64,000 nucleotides of DNA from Treponema sp. (GTDB lineage: Bacteria > Spirochaetota > Spirochaetia > Treponematales > Treponemataceae), in the NCBI GenBank assembly GCA_017449265.1, contig JAFSJW010000049.1:62001-126000 (forward strand). Direction: 5' to 3'. Numbering within the stretch: position 1 is the first letter of the stretch; each line of letters opens with the position of its first letter. Made by a program: the position numbers and the translations under genes. The notes below the pieces were generated by a model. It saw nothing but the letters and a program-made list of their open reading frames with translations. It searched no databases and was not told the origin of the DNA. Of this stretch, positions 15,711-24,006 are shown one piece after another.

Positions 15711-17152
15711 TTTCCCGAAGGAATCGGCAAAGTTTTTTTCTTTTGATTCAAAATGTTGATTGTGAAATAGTAAAGTTTTTCACTTTCCATTTGAATTTCC
15801 CAGCCTCTAGGACTCTTGTTGCTTAAAATAGTGATAAGATTCCGTTTGAGAGAGAGCTTTTCTATGCCCATTATCTCAAGGTTAGGAATAATCCAGTCAA
15901 CTGTCTTTCTTGGCAGGCTGATTGCAAGACCGATTATATTCTCAATCATCAGCGCAATAGTCGAAAGTCCGATTGTAAGAAGATACCGTTTCCGAGGAAA
16001 ATCAGGATTTGTCTTTGAAATTGCAAATCCCTCCCTGCAAGGAAGGTATGCTTCGTACATATCGCCTTTGCTTCCGTCTGCCGGAGAAAGTGCCTCAAGA
16101 ATAAAATACATATGCCTTATGGCACATTCGCGTGCTAAATCGTACCGCTGGTATTTTTCAAGCCCTTTTATGACCATGAAGTTCATTGCCGGATAAACGC
16201 TTCCGCAGAAACCATTTCCGTTTTCGTCAAAGTCCGGACTGTCCGCGCTCAATGTTGGGAACGGATGGTCAGTTCCGAATGTGGTTGGGTTTGACAGATG
16301 GGCTATGAGCGCGTCCGCCTTGTCTGCGTTCGGAATTTCCGCAAGAAGCGGCCAGAATCCGGCTATTGTCTTTTGCGGAAGTTTCTGCTCGTTTTCGTCA
16401 AGGTCGTGGTAAAAACCAGTCGCATTGTCCCACATAAGCGTGTTGATTCTTGTCTTAAGGCTGAAATAAGCTCTTTTGAACTGGAAGCTCATCTCTTTGT
16501 CATTAAGAATGTCTCCGAGCGCGCTCATGTTAAGGCAGTTCAAGGCTATTGCCGTATTGAAGTCTACGGTGTAATACGCTCCTTTTCTAGGAGAGTTGTA
16601 CATTCCAGTGGCTGTGACAGGGGCTGCGTAGAGACCGTTTTCTTTTTTGAAAGTCGCATCAAGCCACTGAGAATATGCAAGAAGAATAGGGACATTTTCT
16701 TTTACGCGCCTTTTGTTCGCAGATTTGTGATACAAATTGAATTCAGCCCAAGCGAACAACGGAATGCCAACGCCCGCCGGATTTTCGCTGTCTAGGATTG
16801 GTTTTTCTGTGCGCAAATCGTACTTCCAGCGAATTGCGCCATTTTCTTCTTGTTTTTTATAGAAAAAATCAAGATTTTTTTCAGGCTCATAGTTCTTATT
16901 TGAATAAACCAAAAAGAAAGAAGAAAAAATCGTCTCGAACTGATCCAGAATCAGAGGAGTTTCAGGGGAGAGACTCTCTGGCTGAGTTATAGTCCCTGCT
17001 GGCTCACCTGGGTATACAAAGTAGCCGTCGGTAGAGAACTTGTTGTTTTCTGGATTTATAAGAGAACCAGAAATCATATTCCATGTTTTATCGTAAATAT
17101 CAACAAAATCCTGATCGTAAAAATGGATTTTGGGAAAATCAGTCCTTTTCAC
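15683..17152 (-). CDS. Trehalase-like / MGH1-type glycoside hydrolase
   Basis: A 489-residue protein with the alpha/alpha-toroid pattern of trehalases and related GH37/GH63 enzymes. Features are an N-terminal segment with GYFVYPGEPAGTITQPE, a central WLDATF and YYTVDFNTAIALNCLNMSAL helix pair, GFWPLLAEIP, and GSVYPAMNFMVIKGLEKY near residue 330. No signal peptide is seen, so it is probably cytosolic. Translation starts with GTG at 17152, with GGAG five bases upstream. It is the first gene of a two-gene operon with ppk1. Substrate could be trehalose or another alpha-glucoside; sequence alone does not decide. Confidence 0.7.
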   Translation of the reverse strand: MKRTDFPKIHFYDQDFVDIYDKTWNMISGSLINPENNKFSTDGYFVYPGEPAGTITQPESLSPETPLILDQFETIFSSFFLVYSNKNYEPEKNLDFFYKKQEENGAIRWKYDLRTEKPILDSENPAGVGIPLFAWAEFNLYHKSANKRRVKENVPILLAYSQWLDATFKKENGLYAAPVTATGMYNSPRKGAYYTVDFNTAIALNCLNMSALGDILNDKEMSFQFKRAYFSLKTRINTLMWDNATGFYHDLDENEQKLPQKTIAGFWPLLAEIPNADKADALIAHLSNPTTFGTDHPFPTLSADSPDFDENGNGFCGSVYPAMNFMVIKGLEKYQRYDLARECAIRHMYFILEALSPADGSKGDMYEAYLPCREGFAISKTNPDFPRKRYLLTIGLSTIALMIENIIGLAISLPRKTVDWIIPNLEIMGIEKLSLKRNLITILSNKSPRGWEIQMESEKLYYFTINILNQKKKTLPIPSGKCSMLIDKI

Positions 17153-17195
17153 AAATACTCCAAAAAGATGTGCGCTTCAAAAAATACTAAAACCT

Positions 17196-17224
17196 ATTAT
17201 ATCATAAAATTCTCCAAATGCAAA
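17196..17224 (-). promoter_or_regulatory. Candidate promoter of the glycosidase-ppk1 operon
   Basis: On the minus strand TTTGCA (17219-17224) and TATAAT (17196-17201) are separated by 17 bases, giving a leader of about 37 bases. The -35 is poor. The same region holds the hairpin at 17205-17248. Confidence 0.4.
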
Positions 17225-17248
17225 AAAATTACATTTGGAAAATTTTTT
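17205..17248. terminator. Hairpin after uridine phosphorylase
   Basis: CCAAATG and CATTTGG flanked by matching A/T stretches make a stem of roughly 15 pairs around an A/T loop. It lies just downstream of the uridine phosphorylase stop on the minus strand and could end that transcript. The T-tract after the stem is short on that strand. Confidence 0.5.
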
Positions 17249-17263
17249 TTGTTTTGGCAAAAA

Positions 17264-18046
17264 TCAGGCTGATTCTTTGTCGTTCTTTATGAGAATTCGC
17301 AGGGCTTCAACGGCTGTTTTTATTGCAAGCTCCGTATCGTGCGCCTGCTTGTTCGGCAGCCCCTTCTTGGCGCGCTCCTGATTTGCCACCACAAGGAAAC
17401 ATGAGCCTACGCGCACGCGCAAAAATCCGCCCGCAACAAACAATGCCGCGCTTTCCATCTCCGAAGCAAGGCAGCCCATTCTGAGCCATGCGTTCCATTT
17501 GTTCTCAAGCTCGTAGCTTACAGGCATTATCTCAGGTTCGTGCTGCCCGAAAAAAGAATCCTTGCACTGGACTACGCCTACATGATGCTGAATTCGGAGT
17601 TTTTTTGCTGACTGTACGAGCGCATTGGTAACATCAAGGTTTGGAACGGCTGGGTATTCAATCGGGGCGAATTCGCGGCTCGTTCCTTCCATGCGCACAG
17701 CCCCCGTGGCAATTACCAAATCTCCGCCCAGAACATTTTCCTGCATTCCGCCGCAAGTTCCTACGCGGATAAAAGTTTTAGCCCCGACTTTGGCAAGCTC
17801 ATCAATCGCAATCGAAGCAGACGGACCTCCGATTCCTGTTGATGTGACACTGACTTTTACGCCATCAAGCGTGCCTGTATAAGTGACATATTCCCGCACA
17901 TCGGCTATGAGCTTTGCGTTCTCAAAATGTTCCGCAATTTTTGCGCACCGTTTTGGGTCACCGGGCATTATGACATACTCGCCCACATCTCCGGGACCTA
18001 CTCCTGTGTGATACTGCTTTCCTGAACCTTCTGTATAATCAACCAT
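17264..18046 (-). CDS. udp: Uridine phosphorylase
   Basis: A 260-residue member of the NP-1 nucleoside phosphorylase family. It splits uridine with phosphate to uracil and ribose-1-phosphate for pyrimidine salvage. Seen are [15 protein letters not shown] near residue 27, the phosphate-site stretch RVGTCGGMQ near 85, and the ribose-site SEMESAALF near 190. The start at 18046 has GGAG six bases upstream and starts at the conserved domain; the in-frame codon at 18079 would add 11 residues not expected in the family. It is transcribed divergently from mazG, with a degenerate copy of the hairpin element between them. Confidence 0.9.
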   Translation of the reverse strand: MVDYTEGSGKQYHTGVGPGDVGEYVIMPGDPKRCAKIAEHFENAKLIADVREYVTYTGTLDGVKVSVTSTGIGGPSASIAIDELAKVGAKTFIRVGTCGGMQENVLGGDLVIATGAVRMEGTSREFAPIEYPAVPNLDVTNALVQSAKKLRIQHHVGVVQCKDSFFGQHEPEIMPVSYELENKWNAWLRMGCLASEMESAALFVAGGFLRVRVGSCFLVVANQERAKKGLPNKQAHDTELAIKTAVEALRILIKNDKESA

Positions 18047-18100
18047 ACTCTTCTCCAAAAATAAAAATGTTTCAGCCATCTCTAAAAACTATGTTTTAAT

Positions 18101-18158
18101 AATGCCTGAAAAAATTACGCAAGACTAGAGAGAAAAATTATTTTTCCTCTAGTCTATT
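18101..18158. repeat. Intergenic hairpin element, 3' part only
   Basis: CCTGAAAAAATTACGCAAGAC followed by a hairpin with GACTAGAG and CTCTAGTC arms aligns with the right two-thirds of the composite repeat at 32812-32937. The first hairpin is missing. It lies between the divergent udp and mazG genes. Confidence 0.7.
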
Positions 18159-18202
18159 ATACATTATAAAGCATGAAATATGATTTGTAAAAAAAAGATT
18201 TT

Positions 18203-18211
18203 TGCTACAAT
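18203..18211 (+). promoter_or_regulatory. Extended -10 promoter of mazG, leaderless start
   Basis: TGC plus TACAAT is followed by exactly six bases and the ATG. There is no Shine-Dalgarno. Confidence 0.55.
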
Positions 18212-18217
18212 AAAAAT

Positions 18218-19075
18218 ATGAGAAATTCTTTTCAAAACCTTTTGGATACGATAAAAACTTTGCGCGCGCCAGGCGGCTGCCCGTGGGACATTGACCAGAC
18301 TCCGCTTTCAATGCGCCATGACCTTCTTGAAGAATGTTTCGAGACAATCGATGCAATAACGAAAAATGACGCGCAGCACGCCAGGGAGGAGCTTGGCGAC
18401 CTTATGTTCAATGCGCTTGTCATGTGCTATATGTTCGAGCAGCGCGGGGATTTTACGATTGATGATGTTTTTGATGATGTGAACGCAAAGATTATCAGAC
18501 GGCATCCCCATGTCTTTGAGCAGAGCGAAGGCAAATCACAAATGGAAAAAAAGCCTCTTGATTCTGCGGAAGTCCTTGTGAACTGGGATAAAATCAAGGA
18601 GAATGTTGAGGGCAGAAAATCTGAATCCGTTTTGGACTCTGTGCCGGACAATTTCAGCTCGCTTGAAAAATCGTTAAAAATGATGAAAAAAGCTGCCAAG
18701 AAAAATTTTGACTGGACTTCAATCGAGCAGGTTAAGGCAAAATTCAGAGAAGAGCTTTGCGAGGTTCAGGAAGCGGAGCAGGAAGTTTCCGAGGCAAGGA
18801 AAAATCTTGCGGAAAAACCGTTCACCGTAAGTTCGTCTAACGAAAATCTTAACGCGGCACAGCTGCATCTTGAGGAAGAAATAGGGGACGCTATCATGGC
18901 GTTCGTTAATTATTCGCGCTGGGTTTCGGTAGATCCGGAAATCGCGTTGGACAGGTCAATCAGAAAGTTCAAAAAAAGGTTTCAGTTTGTAGAGAAATCA
19001 ATGGAAGAAAACGGTATTCCGATGGACAAAAATCATTTGGACGAAATGATTAAGTTTTGGAACGAAGCAAAATAA
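18218..19075 (+). CDS. mazG: Nucleoside triphosphate pyrophosphohydrolase MazG
   Basis: A 285-residue MazG that hydrolyses NTPs and dNTPs to monophosphates, a house-cleaning role. Tandem MazG domains are seen. The first has GGCPWDIDQT at residue 19, the EECFE pair near 46 and EELGDLMFN near 60, supplying the magnesium-binding Glu/Asp. The second, in the C-terminal half, has EELCEVQEAE and EEEIGDAIMAFVNYSRW. An insert of about 30 residues between the two halves is charged. Translation appears leaderless. A promoter for clpP lies just after the stop, so mazG is probably monocistronic. Confidence 0.92.
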   Translation: MRNSFQNLLDTIKTLRAPGGCPWDIDQTPLSMRHDLLEECFETIDAITKNDAQHAREELGDLMFNALVMCYMFEQRGDFTIDDVFDDVNAKIIRRHPHVFEQSEGKSQMEKKPLDSAEVLVNWDKIKENVEGRKSESVLDSVPDNFSSLEKSLKMMKKAAKKNFDWTSIEQVKAKFREELCEVQEAEQEVSEARKNLAEKPFTVSSSNENLNAAQLHLEEEIGDAIMAFVNYSRWVSVDPEIALDRSIRKFKKRFQFVEKSMEENGIPMDKNHLDEMIKFWNEAK

Positions 19076-19081
19076 AGTTTA

Positions 19082-19110
19082 TTGTCGCACTGGCGTTTTT
19101 TTTCTATAAT
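19082..19110 (+). promoter_or_regulatory. Promoter of clpP
   Basis: TTGTCG (19082-19087) and TATAAT (19105-19110) with a 17-base spacer. The resulting leader of about 100 bases contains the hairpin at 19169-19207 just before the ribosome site. Confidence 0.65.
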
Positions 19111-19168
19111 ATGTCTATTCACTATAGGGCAGTTTGAAAAATATGTTTTGTTGCTGTCCGATTTATAA

Positions 19169-19207
19169 TAGAGCTGTTCGGAAAACTGAAGTTTCTGAAC
19201 AGCTCTA
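19169..19207. repeat. Intergenic hairpin element in clpP leader
   Basis: TAGAGCTGTTCGGAAA faces TTTCTGAACAGCTCTA, with one G-U mismatch. TATAAT at 19164-19169 abuts the left arm. It is the same single-hairpin form as 1729-1767 and ends a few bases before the GGAG of clpP. Confidence 0.85.
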
Positions 19208-19220
19208 ATTTGGAGTAAAA

Positions 19221-19817
19221 ATGAGTTTGATTCTTAACGAGGAAAAAGAAGGAAAAAAAGAGGAAAATCAGGATTCACTTTCGGAAAAATTCCTCAAGAC
19301 GCGTCAGATTATACTGAGCGGGGAAATTGATGAGGAGAACACAGCTAAGACAATCAAGCAGCTCCTTCTTCTTGAAGCTGACAGCGATAAGCCTATTTAT
19401 ATGTATATTGATTCGCCAGGCGGTTCAATAGATTCGGGCTTTGGTATTTATGACATGATTCGATTTATCAATGCGCCTGTCTATACTATAGGAACAGGTC
19501 TTATCGCAAGCATGGGGTCAATAATCCTTCTTTCCGTGCCGAAAGAAAGACGGTTCGCGCTTCCTAACAGCCATTACCTTATCCACCAGCCGCTGATTGG
19601 CGGTGTTGCCCGCGGTGTTGCCACTGATTTGAATATTCAGGCAGAGGAAATCGCAAAGTCCAAGGATAAGCTCATAAAACTGATTGCTTCCGAAACCGGA
19701 AAAGATGAGGCTCAGGTTCGGGCAGACTGCGACAGAGACCACTGGCTTACTGCAAGTGAGGCTCTTGATTACGGTCTTGTTGGCAAAATAGTTTCAAAGC
19801 GTTCGGAACTTGTTTAG
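19221..19817 (+). CDS. clpP: ClpP-family serine protease subunit
   Basis: A 198-residue ClpP, the proteolytic chamber that works with Clp ATPases in cytosolic protein turnover. The catalytic triad is intact: Ser97 in GLIASMGS, His122 in LIHQP, and Asp173 in DRDHWLTASEA. The surroundings differ from the usual GQAASMGA and MIHQP forms, and no clpX or tig is adjacent, so it looks like the second, more divergent ClpP that some spirochaetes carry. It has a charged N-terminal extension before LSEKFLKTRQI. Start has TTGGAG upstream. The leader contains an element of the hairpin family that could affect translation. Confidence 0.85.
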   Translation: MSLILNEEKEGKKEENQDSLSEKFLKTRQIILSGEIDEENTAKTIKQLLLLEADSDKPIYMYIDSPGGSIDSGFGIYDMIRFINAPVYTIGTGLIASMGSIILLSVPKERRFALPNSHYLIHQPLIGGVARGVATDLNIQAEEIAKSKDKLIKLIASETGKDEAQVRADCDRDHWLTASEALDYGLVGKIVSKRSELV

Positions 19818-19849
19818 TTCTGCACTTACTATGTTCAATCCGAATATTC

Positions 19850-19901
19850 TTACGGTTCTTTGAACTGTCTGGCAGCAGAAAGACTGGTTCAATGACCGTA
19901 A
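19850..19901 (+). terminator. Long hairpin after clpP
   Basis: TTACGGT/ACCGTAA, TTGAAC/GGTTCA and GTCT/AGAC stack into one interrupted stem. The following T-run is weak, so termination is plausible but not certain. Confidence 0.5.
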
Positions 19902-19913
19902 TTTACTGAATGT

Positions 19914-20819
19914 ATGATTTTTGAACTGACAGATTCGATTGCAAAAGAAATTTTGTTCTATATGGAAAATCAGGAAGATGAATTTGTTTTTGATGCTTTG
20001 TCAAAAAAAGTCCTTCCAATTTCTCAGGCAGATGAATTGTCAGATGAAGAGAATATCTGTTCGCTTCCGTCTTGGTCGTCAAAAGATGGTTTTACTTTGT
20101 TGGAGCATTTTACTGACAGCTTAAAATCGAAGAAAATTCGTTCTGAGCTGAAAAATGTTCTTATTAATGGAAGGGGGGTGTTCAGAAATTTTAAAATTGT
20201 TTTAAAAAAATATCCAGAAATCGAGCGGCGATTTTACAGATTCAAAGAAAAAGAAATGCGCGTTCGCTTGATGGAATGGTACAATGCACTTCGTGAAACT
20301 TGGGGACTTGAAAAATTAGAGGATGAAATCGATGAATCAGAAAACCTCTTGTATGAAGACTTCGCGTTTCACAAATACAATATGCTTAGGGACAGGGATT
20401 GTATTGCTTCGGGAGCAAGTGCAATAGCAGATGAAATTCTGGAAGATAATCCTGACGAGCTGGGCAAGGCTTTGGCTGAGATTTGGCTTAAGCATACTGA
20501 TTTTTTTTGCTCAGAGAGTGTGAACGGTTTTGTATGCCGCACTTTGTCAGATGAATTTGCCGGGTGCTTACTATTTTCAGAATGTTTGTCCTCAACAAAG
20601 AAGGCAGTTGCTCTTGCCGCTTGCTTTGTTGCTCAGAATTATCGCGGACTTGGAATTGCAAAAGAGCTGTTTTCAATTTGCTTTTCCGACTTAAAAATCC
20701 GCGGCGTTCAATGGTTTATTATTGCTGATTCAGCAATTCCACAAGCTATAGAGCCGTTGTTAATCAATCATTTTGGATTTAAGAAAACAGGCGCGTGCTT
20801 TGTGGCAACATTATTTTAA
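19914..20819 (+). CDS. UPF0158-like / GNAT acetyltransferase fusion
   Basis: A 301-residue protein of two parts. Residues 1-140 resemble the UPF0158 family: an acidic start, a hydrophobic DAL segment, LINGRGVFRNFK near 85 and a Trp-containing tail WYNALRETWGLE. Residues 190-301 look like a GNAT fold, with the acetyl-CoA loop NYRGLGIAKELF near 243 and a terminal beta strand GFKKTGACF. The substrate is unknown; the N-terminal part may recognise it. The start has no obvious Shine-Dalgarno. A six-G tract at 20173-20178 lies within the N-terminal coding part but is in frame here. The gene precedes the RNA-binding protein by 28 bases. Confidence 0.62.
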   Translation: MIFELTDSIAKEILFYMENQEDEFVFDALSKKVLPISQADELSDEENICSLPSWSSKDGFTLLEHFTDSLKSKKIRSELKNVLINGRGVFRNFKIVLKKYPEIERRFYRFKEKEMRVRLMEWYNALRETWGLEKLEDEIDESENLLYEDFAFHKYNMLRDRDCIASGASAIADEILEDNPDELGKALAEIWLKHTDFFCSESVNGFVCRTLSDEFAGCLLFSECLSSTKKAVALAACFVAQNYRGLGIAKELFSICFSDLKIRGVQWFIIADSAIPQAIEPLLINHFGFKKTGACFVATLF

Positions 20820-20847
20820 GATTTAGCCTTTTTTATGGGAGATTATT

Positions 20848-21612
20848 ATGGCTTACTTCAGACACGAGAATGAAATTAACATGGATCAGGTTGCGGCTTT
20901 CCTGCAGGATGCCGTTTCAAAAGTAAAGGCAAGTCCTGATGAGTACGAGGAATTTGTAAAGGCTTTCAAGAAAAATGTTCCTCTTATGGTTCGTAAGTAT
21001 GTGAGTGCCTATCTTTTGAAACAGGCAAGCGGCGCGATTTACCGCTTCAATTCTCACAAGAATCGTGAAGAATTCAGACATTCTCGTTTTGAGAAAAATG
21101 AAACTGCGGCTGAAACTCCTTCTTTCGAGCACCATGAGCCACGGCAGAGAGTTCAGATTGACCCGGAGTCCGCTGTTACGGTTTTTGTAGGAATCGGAAG
21201 GAACAGAAGAACTTTCCCGCGCGACATCGTTGGGCTTTTTACGAATGTCGGCGGCGTAGAGCGCGAGAGAATCGGTGATATTCGTGTTTTGGCAAATTAT
21301 TCGTTCGTTCAGCTTTTTAAAGAGGATGCTGACAAAGCAATCAGCGCGCTGAATGGTTATTCATATAGAGGTCGCCCTTTGAGCGTAAGCTACTCAAAGC
21401 AGCGCGAAGAAGCTGAGGGCGAGGGCGCAGAAGAGTCCATTCCGAGCAATGTTTCAAACGAGTCGAACGGAATTCACGACAGCTACACATCGTCTGCATC
21501 TGATACAGTTGCACAGCAGACAGCTTTCGCAAAGGCTCAGGCAGATATGACAGATGAAGAGATTCTTGCGGCGCGCGCACCACGCTCAAGCTCTACAAGC
21601 GACATTCAGTAG
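20848..21612 (+). CDS. Stand-alone DbpA-type RNA-binding domain protein
   Basis: A 254-residue protein with a helical N-terminus (1-65), a charged linker, and a DbpA RNA-binding domain at about 108-187: VTVFVGIGRNRRTFPRDIV, then SFVQLFKEDADKAI and GRPLSVSYSK. In DEAD-box helicase DbpA this RRM-like fold binds 23S rRNA, but no helicase core is present here, so the protein may act as an RNA chaperone or partner of a separate helicase. The C-terminal 60 residues are Ser/Thr/Glu-rich and probably disordered. Start has GGGAG upstream. A strong terminator follows. Confidence 0.72.
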   Translation: MAYFRHENEINMDQVAAFLQDAVSKVKASPDEYEEFVKAFKKNVPLMVRKYVSAYLLKQASGAIYRFNSHKNREEFRHSRFEKNETAAETPSFEHHEPRQRVQIDPESAVTVFVGIGRNRRTFPRDIVGLFTNVGGVERERIGDIRVLANYSFVQLFKEDADKAISALNGYSYRGRPLSVSYSKQREEAEGEGAEESIPSNVSNESNGIHDSYTSSASDTVAQQTAFAKAQADMTDEEILAARAPRSSSTSDIQ

Positions 21613-21635
21613 TTTTTTGACTTAGAAAGAAAAAA

Positions 21636-21705
21636 CCGCCTGAAAAATGGTTTTGATTTGTCTGCGCAAGCGGTCCGTTCAACTGCCAGTTTTAGGCGGA
21701 TTTTT
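21636..21705 (+). terminator. Intrinsic terminator with branched stem
   Basis: CCGCCT-G-AAAA (21636-21646) pairs with TTTTAGGCGG (21690-21699), followed by TTTTT. A second small hairpin (GCGCAAGC) sits in the 43-base loop region. Confidence 0.75.
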
Positions 21706-21729
21706 CTATAAAAATAAAATGGGGACGAT

Positions 21730-22413
21730 ATGATAGAACCGATTGTTTTTCCTACAGGACCTTTGCAGGTAAATACTTTGATTGTACCTCTTGTTGAGAA
21801 CAAGGTTTTTGTCGTTGACCCTGCGAACTGTAACTTCTCTGGAGATGAGGGCAAAATCTTTGATTATCTGGAGAAAAATCATCTTGAGCCTGTGGCAATT
21901 GCGCTTACGCATGGTCATTTTGATCATGTTGCGGGACTTGCTCCGTTCAAGAAAAAATACAATATACCAATCGCAATCCACAAAGATGATTCAAAAATGA
22001 TTGGCTCTGATTCCCAGAACGAACAAGGACACGCACTTTCTCTTATGGGCTTCGGTGTTTTTCTTCCTTTCGTCTCAAATCTTCCTGCGGCAGACTGTTT
22101 TTTTGAGGATGGGGACACGCTGGATAAAACATATTCTTCTTTTTCAGGCGATGTTGCGGCTGCCCTTTCTGAATGGAGCGTTATTCATACGCCTGGTCAC
22201 ACGCAAGGCTGTGTCTGTTTGTACAACCAATCTAGGAAAATTCTTATCTCAGGCGACACTATGTTTTATCATTCATGGGGAAGAACTGACTTGCCCGGTG
22301 GCAGTGAGCCGCAAATACACAAATCGCTCAAAAAAATCCGCAATCTTGTGGAAAAAGACGCGCTTGTTTTTCCAGGGCATGATTTTTCGGGCTTTGAGCT
22401 TTCAGAAAACTGA
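21730..22413 (+). CDS. MBL-fold metallo-hydrolase (glyoxalase II-like)
   Basis: A 227-residue cytosolic metallo-beta-lactamase-fold hydrolase. The dinuclear metal motif THGHFDH occupies residues 60-66, HTPGHTQGC supplies the next His near 155, and SGDTMF the bridging Asp. The terminal PGHDF gives the last ligand. The closest known function is hydroxyacylglutathione-type thioester hydrolysis, but small single-domain members have varied substrates. GGGGA precedes the start. The stop lies three bases from the end of the convergent phosphodiesterase gene. Confidence 0.82.
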   Translation: MIEPIVFPTGPLQVNTLIVPLVENKVFVVDPANCNFSGDEGKIFDYLEKNHLEPVAIALTHGHFDHVAGLAPFKKKYNIPIAIHKDDSKMIGSDSQNEQGHALSLMGFGVFLPFVSNLPAADCFFEDGDTLDKTYSSFSGDVAAALSEWSVIHTPGHTQGCVCLYNQSRKILISGDTMFYHSWGRTDLPGGSEPQIHKSLKKIRNLVEKDALVFPGHDFSGFELSEN

Positions 22414-22416
22414 AAA

Positions 22417-23100
22417 CTACCAGAACAAGTTTATTTCGCCTTTCGGCGGCTCATACGGAATGAATATTATCTCTTCGGCTGCATCCCAGTTCAGTCTGAA
22501 ATATTGGTAGCTGATTTTTTCTTCGTTTTTTTTGATTTCAACTATTGCGAAAGTTTGCGGAACATTTCCTCGCGGAAGAGAGCAGCTTCCAGGATTTAAG
22601 AGCAATGTTCTGCTTTTGGTCTGAGCATTTGCAATGTGCGTGTGTCCGTAAAAAACCGCATCAGCTTTTTTTTCGGATGAGATTTTTTTAAGCTCGCTTG
22701 TTCCGATGTAAACATTGTATTTGTGACCATGTGTCATAAAGATTTTTTTTCCGCAAACAACAGCTTCTTTGTCAGTCGGAACAAATATCAGATGGCGTTC
22801 CCGCGCTAGAATCGTTGCCGTGGAGTTGTCGCCGTTTCCTTTCACGAAGAAAATAACAGGCGGAAGAAAGTGGAGGATATAACTTGTTTCGATTGCCGAG
22901 CAGAGATCCGTTATACCATCGCCGCAAAAACACAATGCGTCGCATATTTTTCCGAAATTCTGCAAAATACTGAAAAAATTGACTTTGTTGCCATGTGAGT
23001 CCGATATTACAAGTATTTTTGCAAAATCTTTCTCCGCAAGCTCTTTTATTTTGTCAAAAGAACCGAGGGAGAAATCTTTTTGCTGTTTAATTTCAATCAT
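22417..23100 (-). CDS. YfcE/MJ0936-type metallophosphoesterase
   Basis: A 227-residue calcineurin-like phosphodiesterase. The metal motifs are VISDSHGN near residue 33, CFCGDG near 58, KGNGDN near 83, THGHKYNV near 115 and YGHTHIA near 145, all in family order. YfcE-type enzymes hydrolyse phosphodiesters with manganese; the natural substrate is unknown. A 20-residue N-terminal extension precedes the fold. It is the second gene after the lipoprotein at 23892, 15 bases downstream, so the two form a small operon. No clear ribosome site is seen. Confidence 0.82.
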   Translation of the reverse strand: MIEIKQQKDFSLGSFDKIKELAEKDFAKILVISDSHGNKVNFFSILQNFGKICDALCFCGDGITDLCSAIETSYILHFLPPVIFFVKGNGDNSTATILARERHLIFVPTDKEAVVCGKKIFMTHGHKYNVYIGTSELKKISSEKKADAVFYGHTHIANAQTKSRTLLLNPGSCSLPRGNVPQTFAIVEIKKNEEKISYQYFRLNWDAAEEIIFIPYEPPKGEINLFW

Positions 23101-23115
23101 CTGAAAAAATCTTGC

Positions 23116-23892
23116 CTATTCAAATACAAAATGATTTATTGACTGCAGATTTGTTTCTGAGTCTACATAATGGCGCACGATTCTGTTTTTTCCTGTCAGT
23201 CCCTGAACGAATTTCAAAAGGTCTGACTCCGGTTTCAGCGGTTCTTTCAAATTGAGAATTGCCTGGATAGTGTTACTCAGAAGCAAGTCCGGGCTGAAAT
23301 TTGGAATAAAGTCCGTTACTTCGGAATCAATTGTGGCTGTTTTGTGGGCGTAGTCCAAGACAAAAGTGGCAGTTGACTCAGTTCCAAGAAAATTATCATC
23401 TTGCGGAAAAAGCGAAATGACAGGGTAGTTTACGGAATGAGTTTCAGACGCATCCTCAATTTTTGAGAGGGCAAGGTGTGTTCCCTCCGGTGCGCCCACA
23501 ATAATCATTCCGATAAGGTCTTTTCCGCTTATGAGGTCTCCGAGCTTTGATATTCGCGGTTTTCCAGAAACGAGGAAATCATCTGGGTAAGTGTAGACAG
23601 AAACAAGACCTTTTTTTTCAGGCGTTTCAATACCATAGTTCTTGTTCAGCGTTGAGATTATTTTTCCTGCTTCCTCCGGTTTGTTGTAGCCGTAGCCAAG
23701 AACAAGGGCGATTGTTTTTCCCTCAAAGTTAGGAGTGCTTGGTTTGTCGGCAGTTTTTGTTTTTTTAGGGTTGCTTTCAGAAACAACATCTGTAAGCTGT
23801 CTGTCAGAATGAGCTTTTTCTTTTTTGCAGCCGAAAGAAAAAAGACAGATAAAAGAAGCGAATATTATAAAGTGTTTTGATTTAATAAGCAT
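23116..23892 (-). CDS. Lipoprotein resembling DUF3798 periplasmic-binding-like family
   Basis: A 258-residue lipoprotein with signal peptide and lipobox FSFGC (Cys22), then a Lys/Ser/Thr linker to residue 55. The rest looks like a two-lobed alpha/beta fold: GKTIALVLGYGYNKPEE, LIGMIIVGAPEGTHLALSKIED and PVISLFPQDD are typical of sugar-binding-like or DUF3798 proteins. I recall that family as mostly from Treponema, Fusobacterium and relatives with no known function, so the name is tentative. The start is leaderless: TGC-TAAAAT ends six bases before the ATG. It heads an operon with the phosphodiesterase. Confidence 0.6.
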   Translation of the reverse strand: MLIKSKHFIIFASFICLFSFGCKKEKAHSDRQLTDVVSESNPKKTKTADKPSTPNFEGKTIALVLGYGYNKPEEAGKIISTLNKNYGIETPEKKGLVSVYTYPDDFLVSGKPRISKLGDLISGKDLIGMIIVGAPEGTHLALSKIEDASETHSVNYPVISLFPQDDNFLGTESTATFVLDYAHKTATIDSEVTDFIPNFSPDLLLSNTIQAILNLKEPLKPESDLLKFVQGLTGKNRIVRHYVDSETNLQSINHFVFE

Positions 23893-23898
23893 AAGAAT

Positions 23899-23907
23899 AT
23901 TTTAGCA
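23899..23907 (-). promoter_or_regulatory. Extended -10 promoter, leaderless lipoprotein start
   Basis: On the minus strand TGC plus TAAAAT, six bases, then ATG at 23892. No Shine-Dalgarno. Confidence 0.55.
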
Positions 23908-23920
23908 AAAGAGAAAAAAA

Positions 23921-23962
23921 CAAAAAAGACCTGTGAAAAAAACTGATGAGTTTTATCACAGG
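23921..23962 (-). terminator. Intrinsic terminator of the FecR operon
   Basis: On the minus strand CCTGTGATAAAACT pairs with AGTTTTTTTCACAGG, followed by TCTTTTTTG. It ends the 26602-24007 operon. Confidence 0.85.
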
Positions 23963-24006
23963 CCGTTTGATTTTTAACGCAGCTTTTTTTGATGCGATAA
24001 TTTTTA

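Noticed and set aside
20173-20178. G6 tract as another phase-variation site
   Set aside because: Six G in frame in an intracellular protein is too short and unsupported; the frame is intact.
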